64,000 nucleotides of DNA from Glaciecola sp. XM2 (GTDB taxonomy: Bacteria > Pseudomonadota > Gammaproteobacteria > Enterobacterales > Alteromonadaceae), in NCBI RefSeq assembly GCF_018595715.1, contig NZ_JAHEOJ010000019.1:124001-188000 (forward strand), in the 5' to 3' direction. The first letter of the stretch is position 1; each line of letters begins with the position of its first letter. Shown here piece after piece: positions 47,902 through 55,535 of this stretch. Below the pieces are notes generated by a model. The model saw nothing but the letters and a program-made list of their open reading frames with translations. It did not search any database and was not told the DNA's origin. A program made the position numbers and the translations under genes.

Positions 47902-48381
47902 TTATGATTGAGTCGAGCAGCTTTTCGCAGCGTTTGTGCTCATAACATTTAGATATAAGCTTTCTGCTTTTTCTAAACGTGTTTGCGAGATTGAAAGATC
48001 GCTTGTCGCGATGTTCTGGCGGACTTCAGCGGTTAACGCTTTAGCTGTATCACTATCGCACGACATGATATCTGCTAACGTATCGATGAACTCACCTTCA
48101 CCTTGAATCATATCTTGCTCTAGAGATTCATACGTTTCGTTAATAAATACGGCAGTCTTGTAAGTAGAACCACTGCATGTTTCTGGGCTAGCAGTAGCTG
48201 AGACAACAGCTGTTGTTCCTACATCCCAAATTACGTTAGACGTAACGGCTGCCCATGGTGTGTTTGCAAATAGTGCCGCACCAATACCACAATCTTTATA
48301 TGGGTTTGGACCTGTTTGCTGACTTAAAGCGCTGGTTGAAAGAAGGGCAAGTGCGATTGTTCCTATAATGTGTTTCTTCAT
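47902..48381 (-). CDS. DUF3015 family exported protein
   Basis: 159 residues with a clean signal peptide (MKKHIIGTIALALLSTSALS). The mature part has GPNPYKDCGIGAALFANTPWAA with one Cys, then SPETCSGSTYKTAVFINETYE and a helical C-terminus with two more Cys, matching DUF3015. Its function is unknown; it is thought to be periplasmic. It is immediately upstream of the DUF4105 gene in one transcript, and these two families are found together, which suggests a shared envelope role. The start ATG has AAGGATAAAAA just upstream, a good ribosome site. Confidence 0.82.
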   Translation of the reverse strand: MKKHIIGTIALALLSTSALSQQTGPNPYKDCGIGAALFANTPWAAVTSNVIWDVGTTAVVSATASPETCSGSTYKTAVFINETYESLEQDMIQGEGEFIDTLADIMSCDSDTAKALTAEVRQNIATSDLSISQTRLEKAESLYLNVMSTNAAKSCSTQS

Positions 48382-48640
48382 TTTTTATCCTTAAATGAGT
48401 ATTTTTATATGACCAAATCAATAGGTCGGACTTGATATTACAGATAAATTTTTTCAGTGCAATAAAAAAATAATCAGGAAACGTTTTCATTTAAGAGCAG
48501 AAGCATACGGTGGTTAATACTGGTGTACTGCACTGATATTATTGATAAATATTACACTTCTGCTAAATAAACACTCGCAAAAATTGGCATATCAATACTG
48601 TGCTAAAAGCATTAGCAGCCTCAACAATAGCGTATATTAC

Positions 48641-49372
48641 TTAGCGACTCAGACCATAGTCTTTCTTCACATCTAAGACACGCAGACCGAGTTCTAACAC
48701 TTGAATGGTATCAACACTGTTAAACTGAATTTTACAATCGGCTTTTATCATTTCTTGCCATACGTAGCGCAAGCCGTCAGGGCGCCGGCCTTTCCAAAAC
48801 TCTTCCGATTTATTGATATACGCTACTACGGGCTCTACATGCCCATCGCTATACATTTGGCGAACTAAGTAAAAATCTGGGCCGAAGGAGCTTAATACGG
48901 CGGAATCGCTGATCTCAATAGATTTCAATAGCTCTTCAAAGGCTTCGTCGCGTTTGCCGGTTCTGTAAGCTATCCAAGCTCTTGCAATACCAACGGCGTG
49001 GGTTTCGCTGCTGAAGCGATCAAAAATGTTGCCGGCAATTTGTTGCTCGACACTGAGGGCGTCGGCATGGTCGAATACGAGTGCTATTTTTGCGGTCACG
49101 TCCTCAACTGGATCAAACTGAGCGCTATATTTAAGGTGATGGCTTAAGTCGCTGATAACTTGATAAGGATTATCACTTGTTTGTGCACTGCGCACATAAT
49201 CTTGCCATGTGCTGGCCAGTAATCGTCTATTTTTGGCCTCGTCAGCAGCGAATTGTGCTTCAATGTATTGATGATAGTTTGGGTCTTCGCATCCCAATGC
49301 ATAGTCGGCATATACGCTTGGGGAAAATATATAACAAAGCAAAACGGCAGCACAGGCAAAACCTTTCATCAT
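48641..49372 (-). CDS. Exported protein of unknown function
   Basis: From the ATG at 49372 the protein has about 243 residues with a signal peptide (MMKGFACAAVLLCYIFSPS, cleavage near YADYA). An upstream ATG at 49429 would add 19 residues ahead of the signal. The mature part is soluble and mostly helical, with short repeats of the kind seen in TPR-like folds (AIARAWIAYRTGKRDEAFEELLKSI in outline). Two Cys occur, near the start and near DCKIQFN. I do not recognise a family. It lies about 260 bp upstream of the DUF3015 gene on the same strand; cotranscription is uncertain. Confidence 0.55.
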   Translation of the reverse strand: MMKGFACAAVLLCYIFSPSVYADYALGCEDPNYHQYIEAQFAADEAKNRRLLASTWQDYVRSAQTSDNPYQVISDLSHHLKYSAQFDPVEDVTAKIALVFDHADALSVEQQIAGNIFDRFSSETHAVGIARAWIAYRTGKRDEAFEELLKSIEISDSAVLSSFGPDFYLVRQMYSDGHVEPVVAYINKSEEFWKGRRPDGLRYVWQEMIKADCKIQFNSVDTIQVLELGLRVLDVKKDYGLSR

Positions 49373-49544
49373 TATATTATCCATTCTAAGTATCATGTTT
49401 GTTTGTTTGTACTTAAAATACATGTTCAATGATCGCTGCGTAAGATAAAAACTGATGATTTTCTAGCAAGGGCCGTGAATCTAACATCGTTGAAGTCGCT
49501 GAGCGGTGCTCAACAGCAATAAGTAAGCATTACACTATTATCTA

Positions 49545-50611
49545 TTAGGCGTTAACTGCAAAAAAGGGATTTATGCCATCATGTAACGCGCGATTTCTGC
49601 CAGCCGCTTTTGCTTGGTATAGCAATTCATCTGCACGTTTTAATGCACTTTCACATTCTTCAGACTGTTTGAGTTCAACCAAACCAGCGCTAAATGTCAC
49701 GGTAAACTCATGAGGCTGAGCTACAAACTTGGTTTGAGAGAAGCGCAATTTGACAGTGTCCAATAGCTGAGCCGCATTTTCGAGTGTGGTGTCGGGTAAC
49801 AATAATATGAATTCCTCACCTCCCCAACGAGCGACGGTATCACGCCCTTTTGTGTTCGCTCTCAATGTTTTGGCGAACTCCATTAGGACCTTGTCACCAG
49901 TGTGGTGTCCATATTTGTCGTTGACGTGTTTGAAGTGGTCAAGATCTATCAGAATCATAATGCCAGAGGTGTTCTCCTGCTCCCATTTTTCAATGTGTTG
50001 CTCAACACCGACAGATTGGTAATGCCTGTGAGCGCATCTGTCACAGCGATTTTAAAATGGGACTCTGAGCTAAGTTGCATTTGATAATAAGAGTGTCGTC
50101 GTACCCATTCACTTGTGCAAATCATAAACAATAGGGCTGTTTGTCCAACTATAATTCTAAGTACATGAGAAGGGGGGTAAGGATAAACAAATGCGAAGTC
50201 TGATGTTAAAAAATAAGTTTGCGAGCCTAAGTATAGCAGTATAAAAACGACGGCTAAATAAGGCCCTAAACTGAGAACCATCAGCGTTGCAATAAGAAAT
50301 GAAAAGTAAGGACCAGCTCCTTCAACACTCCCAGAAATGACAAGATAGTTCGCTAGTAGCAGCATTATGACTGCTAGCACGAGTGTCATTTCATGCACCC
50401 AATTAAATGAATAAGTTAAGATCGCTGCAAGTAGAATGAATACGATAACGGTAGTTAAAACAATCGCCAATGGTAGATTTTGGTTAAGGTAAGCAAGAGT
50501 ACAAAAAAAGGTGAGTACCGCACCGCCAACCGAAGTAAATGCATAGATAATAAGAGCTTTTCCCTCCTCTTCTATTTTATCCGTCACTTTAGTAACGTCG
50601 ATTTCGTACAT
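49545..50611 (-). pseudogene. GGDEF diguanylate cyclase gene broken by a one-base frameshift
   Basis: Two overlapping frames together make one normal protein. The first (50611 down to 49955) gives a membrane region with about six helices and the start of a GGDEF domain (VTDALTGITN). The second gives the rest: ILIDLDHFKHVNDKYGH and RWGGEEFILLLP. Restoring one base between 50013 and 50014 joins them as TGITNR...EQHIEKWEQ, which returns the NR of the family consensus. It is either a recent mutation or a sequencing error. The sequence before GGEEF lacks the RxxD site. Restored, the protein would be about 355 residues. Confidence 0.8.
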
Positions 50612-50953
50612 GTATATTATTTACTGTAAAAAAACTTACGTTGAATGAGAATAGAACATAAATAACGACTTCACAAATTATCGTGATGCGCCCATTCTAA
50701 TCAGATTAAGAACTGCTTCAATGATGAGGCGGTTAGGCTTAAGCATTAACTTCATCAATATGTATTTGAACATTTAGACGTAATGTCATCGGTGATTATA
50801 GAGTTCAGAGAGCTTGTGTTACCCCATTTGCTTGGGCGGCTGGCATAAAAAAACTGTCAGCTTTATTTACAACAGTCACTATTCATTTTATGTAAAGACT
50901 ATTTAATATTAAAAAAACAATTAAATACAACAACTTACGATTGTTTGCGTATA
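50612..50953. other. Gene-free stretch before the first PEP-CTERM-type gene
   Basis: AT-rich DNA without a credible reading frame. TGGCAT at 50840-50845 lacks a -12 partner. The real promoter element lies just after this stretch. Confidence 0.5.
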
Positions 50954-50969
50954 GGGCGCGGAATATGCA
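50954..50969 (+). promoter_or_regulatory. Sigma-54-type promoter of the first PEP-CTERM-type gene
   Basis: GGGCGCGGAATATGCA has the -24 GG (50955-50956) and -12 GC (50967-50968) at exact sigma-54 spacing. The predicted transcript starts near 50980, about 23 nt before the ATG. The -24 element lacks the usual T and A, so it is the least certain in detail but the geometry is right. Confidence 0.5.
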
Positions 50970-51002
50970 TAACACGGTCACTACTATAAAAAGGAACATA
51001 AT

Positions 51003-51650
51003 ATGAACGTCTTCTCAAAGTTAAGTTTTATCACAATAGTTTCTGCCCTCCTGTATTCTTCATTCACAACTGCTGCAATAGTCGAATACGACAATGACAA
51101 ATCTGGCTTTGATGCAGCAATCGCTAGTATGGACACCACTGTAATCGATTTTGAGTCTACGGCGTTAGGCACTTCAATTACCAACCAATTTGCCAGTTTA
51201 GGGGTTAGCATGAGTGCTACTCCAAACGGTTTAACAGTCCAGGATGATGTATTTGGCTCAAATCCAATAGGCAATCGCGCTTTACGAGTCGAATGGAACG
51301 GCTCAACTCAAAGTGTTGCAACCTTGGATTTTGCAGCGCCCATCTCATTTTTTGGTGCTTATTTCATCGATAATAGGGCGTTAGTTAACACTTCAATTGA
51401 TTTATATAATGCAGGCGTTTTTGTCGCAAGTGTCTCAACCACAGGTGAAACAGGTAATAGTGCCGAGTGGTGGGGGGTAGTGGCCAATGCTGGAGAAACA
51501 TTTACCCAAGCGGTATTTACAACAACAGCTAGTGGCGATGGCTTTGGTATGGATAATCTAACGTTTAGCACCGTAGCAGTGTCGTCTCCGGCAGCACTAA
51601 CGATGCTGGGTTTGGCGTTAGTTGGTTTGTTTTTTACAAGACGAAGTTAA
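51003..51650 (+). CDS. PEP-CTERM-type sorted surface protein
   Basis: 215 residues: a signal peptide (MNVFSKLSFITIVSALLYSS, cleavage near TTAA), a beta-rich region with FESTALGTSITNQFASLGVS typical of exported coat-like proteins, and a C-terminal sorting tail. The tail is SSPAALTMLGLALVGLFFTRRS: a Pro-containing motif, a membrane helix and a terminal Arg pair, as in exosortase substrates, but the usual PEP Glu is Ala-like here. AAGGA precedes the ATG. The gene has its own sigma-54-type promoter and terminator. No exosortase is in the window. The mature function is unknown; matrix or biofilm is the usual guess for the class. Confidence 0.8.
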   Translation: MNVFSKLSFITIVSALLYSSFTTAAIVEYDNDKSGFDAAIASMDTTVIDFESTALGTSITNQFASLGVSMSATPNGLTVQDDVFGSNPIGNRALRVEWNGSTQSVATLDFAAPISFFGAYFIDNRALVNTSIDLYNAGVFVASVSTTGETGNSAEWWGVVANAGETFTQAVFTTTASGDGFGMDNLTFSTVAVSSPAALTMLGLALVGLFFTRRS

Positions 51651-51681
51651 GATAAGCGTATCGGTTTATAAATTTACATCC

Positions 51682-51707
51682 AGACCCGCTGTTAGCGGGT
51701 CTTTCTT
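51682..51707 (+). terminator. Rho-independent terminator after the first PEP-CTERM-type gene
   Basis: AGACCCGCT and AGCGGGTCT form a 9-bp perfect stem with a GTT loop, followed by TTCTT, 31 nt beyond the stop codon. Confidence 0.85.
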
Positions 51708-51776
51708 AAATGGCTCATCTGGTTTAAATATCTACTTTTCTTAGAAACACAAACGTGCTCACCCCATCGGATTTTG

Positions 51777-52247
51777 TTATTCAATCCCTAGTAACTCAAC
51801 TTCAAATACCAAGGTTGAACCAGGCTCAATGCTTCCGGCGGACTTGTTGCCATATGCCAGCTCAGCAGGTATGAAAAACTTAAATTTATCGCCCACTACC
51901 ATTAATTGAACGCCTTCTGTCCAACCTTTGATGACGCGGTTTAATGGGAAGCTAATGGGTTCGCCTCTTTCTACCGAGCTATCAAATACAGTGCCGTCTA
52001 GTAGGGTGCCGTGGTAGTGCACTTTTACGGTGGACGACGCAGTGGGGCGCTGCTGTCCGTCGCCTTTTTGCATTACGGTGTATTGTAAGCCCGAATCGGT
52101 CTCGATGACTTCTTCACTGAGTTTGTTTTCAATTAAAAATTGTTTGCCTATTTCTAAGTTGGCTTCAGCTGCTTTTTTATTGCTGGCGCTTTTGATAAAG
52201 AAAAAGATAACAAGCGCGACGATGATGGCGACTGCAACATACTTCAT
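51777..52247 (-). CDS. FKBP-type peptidyl-prolyl cis-trans isomerase, membrane-anchored
   Basis: 156 residues from the ATG at 52247, which has GAGG eight bases upstream; an upstream start at 52301 would put polar residues before the anchor. A hydrophobic N-terminal segment (VAVAIIVALVIFFFI) holds it in the inner membrane or acts as a signal. The FKBP domain covers about 55-156: TVKVHYHGTLLDGTVFDSS, VIKGWTEGVQLMVVGDKFKFF, IPAELAYG and STLVFEVELLGIE, with the aromatic pocket residues present. It assists folding of exported proteins. It stands alone on the minus strand between PEP-CTERM-type genes. Confidence 0.92.
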   Translation of the reverse strand: MKYVAVAIIVALVIFFFIKSASNKKAAEANLEIGKQFLIENKLSEEVIETDSGLQYTVMQKGDGQQRPTASSTVKVHYHGTLLDGTVFDSSVERGEPISFPLNRVIKGWTEGVQLMVVGDKFKFFIPAELAYGNKSAGSIEPGSTLVFEVELLGIE

Positions 52248-52363
52248 GTGATGACCTCGTTGTTTTTTCAACAAATTAAAGCATCTGTAAGCAATAGACA
52301 ACTAGTAAAGCGATTGCATCGACATTAATTGTAAACTGCCAATGTATTGCAAAATACAGCGCG

Positions 52364-52710
52364 TTAACACATTTGAAACTTGTCATGCATAATGACTGCG
52401 CTCGCGACTCGCTGCAAGCCTGCTTCAATGGCGATCCTTTTGTCGTCTGGGCATTGAAATAAGTTATGTAGCGCCATCTGAGCCATTTTTATGTCGTAAA
52501 TAGGCTGTTCTTTTGCCGCTTGAGATGCAAAGGTATCGTGATAAAACGCCAACATTGGGTCTTTCTTATCCCGAGAAGGAGGGGTTGTAAACGGATGCTT
52601 TTGACGATTGTAAACTTGAGGAATCAACACGTCTTTCGTCGCCTCGCGTAACACGTGCTTTTCTTGTCTTTCATCCAACCGTTAAATAGTCTGTTTTCTT
52701 GCGGTGAATG
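52364..52710 (-). pseudogene. Remnant of an asparagine synthase (glutamine-hydrolysing) gene, 3' end
   Basis: An open stretch of 104 codons reads like the last part of an AsnB-type synthetase domain: EKHVLREATKDVL, VYNRQKHPFTTPP and a C-terminal ASAVIMHDKF, matching the family's LREA, R-K-PF and S-x-x-LHexF segments. The reading frame shifts upstream: HSPQENRLFNGW lies in another frame to 52710, before a stop. The N-terminal glutaminase domain and most of the synthetase are absent, and no start codon with a ribosome site is seen. It is thus a decayed fragment. Asparagine synthase relatives are common in exosortase-linked exopolysaccharide loci, which fits the PEP-CTERM neighbours. Confidence 0.7.
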
Positions 52711-52827
52711 TTTCTAGACCTCTCAGCACAGGATACTTTTGCTAAACATTGCTGATTGTAAATTTATTTGTACCTTGCTAGGTTACTGTATGACAGACTT
52801 CCTATTTTTAAATCTAAGGTTTTACAC

Positions 52828-53961
52828 ATGCGCTCATTTGTATTTTTACTTGCAGTTGTATTGTTTATGCCGGCAGCTCAGGCAACAGATAAACTGTATG
52901 CGTCTCCCCCTGACCAAAGCATTGTGAAAAACGAAGTTGGCAAGTATCGCCACATAGTTGGTTTACGCCCTGGTCGAGAAGGTGGGTTTAGAATAGAAGC
53001 TGAAACCTTAAGCTCACAAACAGTGGTGCACAATTATGGTCACGGTGGCTATGGCGTGACGCTATCACCTGGAAGCGCAATCGAAGCTATCAGCCTTGTG
53101 GAAGATACGTTTAACGACAACACCAAAGTAATCGTCATTGGGGCTGGTGTGAACGGCTTGACGATCGCCTACATGCTGGCGCAGCGCAATATCGAGGTAG
53201 AAGTGCTGACTAAAGACACGTATCCCGACATAGTCTCAGGCGTTGCCGCGGCGCTCTGGAACCCCTACGATATTTCTGCTTCTGATGAAAAAAGCTCACA
53301 ACGCCTTTTTAAAATCCAAGCAGACTCCCTAGATTGGTTCAGCGGTTTAGTGAGTGAAGAAGCTTGGGGCATAAGGCCCGTTGAATTATTTGTGCCCACC
53401 AATAGTCTTCTGGTGTCGGAAGTACATTTTTTCCTTCCCTTTGAACAAACGCCTGTCAAGTGGCATAAAACACTTCCAATAGAAGGATTTACAATAGGTG
53501 GGTATCAAGCCTCCACCTTTTTTATCGATACAAGCATGTATGTGCCACGGCTAATGGCCGCATTAAAGGATATGCAAGTACCGATAACCAAAAAAGAAGT
53601 TGAGAGTCTAAGTGAATTTGTAAAATCTATTGATGAAGATGTCATTGTATTTAATGCATCTGGCTTGGGAGCAAAGTGGTTAGCAGCCGATGATGCTGTA
53701 TATCCCATTCGCGGAGATTTATGCGTGTTTGATGAGCAAAAAATAAGTGCCGATTTGAAAAACGACTATGTGTTGATGTGGGGAGAGCGTCCAGACTACA
53801 TGTTTACTCGAGTTTCAAATGAACAGCATACTGGCCAATTCATTTTTGGAGGAGTGTACGAAGCCGGAGATGGGTCGACGGTCATAAAGACGAAGTATTG
53901 CGATAGAACGTTAAACAGTTATTTGGAGTTTATCAAAATGGCTTCTAAGCCAAAAGGGTAG
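52828..53961 (+). CDS. Exported FAD-dependent oxidoreductase (DAO family) with permuted motif order
   Basis: 377 residues from the ATG at 52828, which has AAGG eight bases upstream. A signal peptide (MRSFVFLLAVVLFMPAAQA) comes first. GLRPGREGGFRIEAE (about 45) and VVHNYGHGGYGVTLSPGSA (about 67) follow; in D-amino-acid oxidases these are the last motifs. The FAD-binding VIVIGAGVNGLTIAYMLA comes afterwards (about 103), with SGVAAALWNPY and a normal DAO body up to FGGVYEAGDGS. So the family's C-terminal segment is at the front. It would be a periplasmic flavoprotein. Substrate is unknown; similar permuted proteins may exist in other bacteria, which I recall but cannot check. Confidence 0.75.
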   Translation: MRSFVFLLAVVLFMPAAQATDKLYASPPDQSIVKNEVGKYRHIVGLRPGREGGFRIEAETLSSQTVVHNYGHGGYGVTLSPGSAIEAISLVEDTFNDNTKVIVIGAGVNGLTIAYMLAQRNIEVEVLTKDTYPDIVSGVAAALWNPYDISASDEKSSQRLFKIQADSLDWFSGLVSEEAWGIRPVELFVPTNSLLVSEVHFFLPFEQTPVKWHKTLPIEGFTIGGYQASTFFIDTSMYVPRLMAALKDMQVPITKKEVESLSEFVKSIDEDVIVFNASGLGAKWLAADDAVYPIRGDLCVFDEQKISADLKNDYVLMWGERPDYMFTRVSNEQHTGQFIFGGVYEAGDGSTVIKTKYCDRTLNSYLEFIKMASKPKG

Positions 53962-54029
53962 TGCAATACGCACAACCTAAGTATTCCTGAGCCGGCAACT
54001 ATGTCGGCTTGTTGTGTCGGTTTCCCTGT

Positions 54030-54279
54030 TTATTTTTCCATTAAAATAACTACCCCCATCCACACAAACAAACGATTTAACTCAACCCAAGGCTTCTTTA
54101 CAGGCAGGTAATGTTTAACAAATCGAAAGTACTCCGAGTAAACCTCCCGAATATATAAAATATGCTCCACGGCCATTGATAATGGCTGAGTGCGAATATT
54201 GTTGATACCTATATGTTTGCGCTACATCGCGAGGCCAATTGATGAACTTGGCAAGTAACAGATAGGGCCTGATTTTTCT
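54030..54279 (-). pseudogene. Decayed coding remnant of unknown family
   Basis: On the minus strand two overlapping frames look protein-like. One (54279 down to 54115) reads RKIRPYLLLAKFINWPRDVA followed by TYRYQQYSHSA; the other, ending with TAA at 54030, reads MAVEHILYIREVYSEYFRF then VKHYLPVKKPWVELNRL. A frameshift between them would join one polypeptide end. No ribosome site precedes either. I do not recognise the family; the composition suggests a transferase C-terminus, which is a guess. It lies between the oxidase and the lectin-type gene, close to the asparagine synthase remnant, and no functional gene is present from 53962 to 54494. Confidence 0.4.
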
Positions 54280-54442
54280 TTAAACGCAGTATTATTAAGA
54301 GTACTGAGTCTATATACTCTCATTTTTTGATAAAGAATTAGCCGCTAGACGATGTACAATATATAATGTTTATGGTGTCAGCTAAATTTACAAACACATA
54401 GGGCTGCAATTATAAGTATATGATTATAATGGAATATTATAT

Positions 54443-54458
54443 TGGCTCGATTTTTGCA
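54443..54458 (+). promoter_or_regulatory. Sigma-54 (-24/-12) promoter of the lectin-type PEP-CTERM gene
   Basis: TGGCTCGATTTTTGCA matches TGGCACG-N4-TTGCW with a single difference. It is the best of the three such elements in this region. Transcription should start near 54469, which places the translation start after this point. Confidence 0.75.
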
Positions 54459-54494
54459 GTTCATGGAAGGTATCGAAGTATGATGGAAGTAACG

Positions 54495-55058
54495 ATGTTT
54501 AAAATTTGTAAGAAATTAGTGGTTTGTCTGGGTTTAATCTCGTTAGGTGTTAGCAACGCAGTAGCCAGCCCAATATTTACTTGGACAACTGAGTCTGGTG
54601 GCAACGGTAACTCATATCAGTTGGTGTCTGCACCACGCATAACGTGGCATGATGCTAAACTAGCAGCAGAGCAAGCAGGCGGGCACTTAGCAACTATTAC
54701 AAGTCAAGCTGAAAGCGATTTTGTTTTTAACCTCGGCGTTGGAGACGCACAGTACTGGTTAGGTGCTTTTCAACCTGCTGGTTCTATGGAACCGATTGGT
54801 GGTTGGCAGTGGATCACTGGTGAAGAGTGGAGTTTTACTAACTGGGCTAGCGGTGAGCCAAACAATGGTAGCGGCGGAACGGAAGACGCACTTGCATACG
54901 CGTTTTTCAGAGGTGATGGCAGTTGGAACGATGCCCCTTCTACTTATCGCAATTATACAAATGGGGGCTACGTGATTGAATACGTGCCTGCACCAGCAAC
55001 AATATTTCTCTTAGCTCTAGGCGTGATTGGCGCGAGTTTTACAAGAAGATATTTTTAG
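54495..55058 (+). CDS. C-type-lectin-domain protein with PEP-CTERM-type sorting tail
   Basis: About 187 residues from the ATG at 54495, chosen because GGAAG is five bases upstream and because the sigma-54 element at 54443-54458 rules out the longest frame; an ATG at 54480 is possible. A signal peptide (LVVCLGLISLGVSNAVAS) is followed by a C-type-lectin-like domain: SYQLVSAPRITWHDAKLAAE, GGHLATITSQAE, YWLGAFQ, WASGEPNNGSGGTEDALA and GSWNDAP. EPN plus WND suggest calcium-dependent sugar binding. The tail VPAPATIFLLALGVIGASF then RRYF is a PEP-CTERM-type signal with PAP for PEP. It probably binds polysaccharide at the cell surface or in the matrix. Confidence 0.85.
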   Translation: MFKICKKLVVCLGLISLGVSNAVASPIFTWTTESGGNGNSYQLVSAPRITWHDAKLAAEQAGGHLATITSQAESDFVFNLGVGDAQYWLGAFQPAGSMEPIGGWQWITGEEWSFTNWASGEPNNGSGGTEDALAYAFFRGDGSWNDAPSTYRNYTNGGYVIEYVPAPATIFLLALGVIGASFTRRYF

Positions 55059-55084
55059 ACCATATTAAACAAGGTCATACCAAT

Positions 55085-55111
55085 AAGGGGCTCTATAGGG
55101 GCCCCTTTTCT
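55085..55111 (+). terminator. Rho-independent terminator after the lectin-type gene
   Basis: AAGGGGCTCT pairs with GGGGCCCCTT (two G-T pairs) across an ATA loop and is followed by TTCTATT. It is 27 nt past the stop. The remaining DNA up to 55444 shows no gene. Confidence 0.75.
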
Positions 55112-55444
55112 ATTAAAAGCACTTCAGCAATAAATCTCTATCATACGTTCAATGTTTTAATCAGCCTTAAGACGGCAGCTCGCAAATTTGATTGACGGTC
55201 TATATTAGTACCGAAAGTGATCGTCGCCGCCGGCTAGCCTTGTTCATTGGCTAAAGCATGAGACATGTATGCGATGAAATTCCTCGTGACTTCAGCCAAC
55301 AGTAATAGTTCCTATATTCTTATATTTTGAATTAAATTCAGGGTAGTTTAGTGAACGAGCACGCATGTCAGAAAATTTTACAATGCATGCTATTGTCAAG
55401 TTTTGACTTCATTAAAAATCTTTAACTTCAACGGCTTACAATAT

Positions 55445-55460
55445 TGGCGCAAAAACTGCT
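55445..55460 (+). promoter_or_regulatory. Sigma-54-type promoter of the third PEP-CTERM-type gene
   Basis: TGGCGCAAAAACTGCT keeps the -24 GG and -12 GC with exact spacing and three differences from consensus. The predicted transcript starts near 55471, leaving a leader of about 65 nt. Confidence 0.55.
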
Positions 55461-55535
55461 AAGCAGTGTATAAGAAGTAATTGCAGTAGCTCTAAGTTTG
55501 AAGATAGAGCTAAATTATAAAGAGAGAAAACACAC

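Noticed and set aside
50840-50857. TGGCAT as a second sigma-54 site before the first PEP-CTERM-type gene
   Set aside because: No GC at the -12 distance; 50954-50969 has the right geometry.
54420-54494. Longer N-terminus of the lectin-type protein
   Set aside because: The near-consensus sigma-54 element at 54443-54458 lies within it, so these bases should be upstream of the transcript start.
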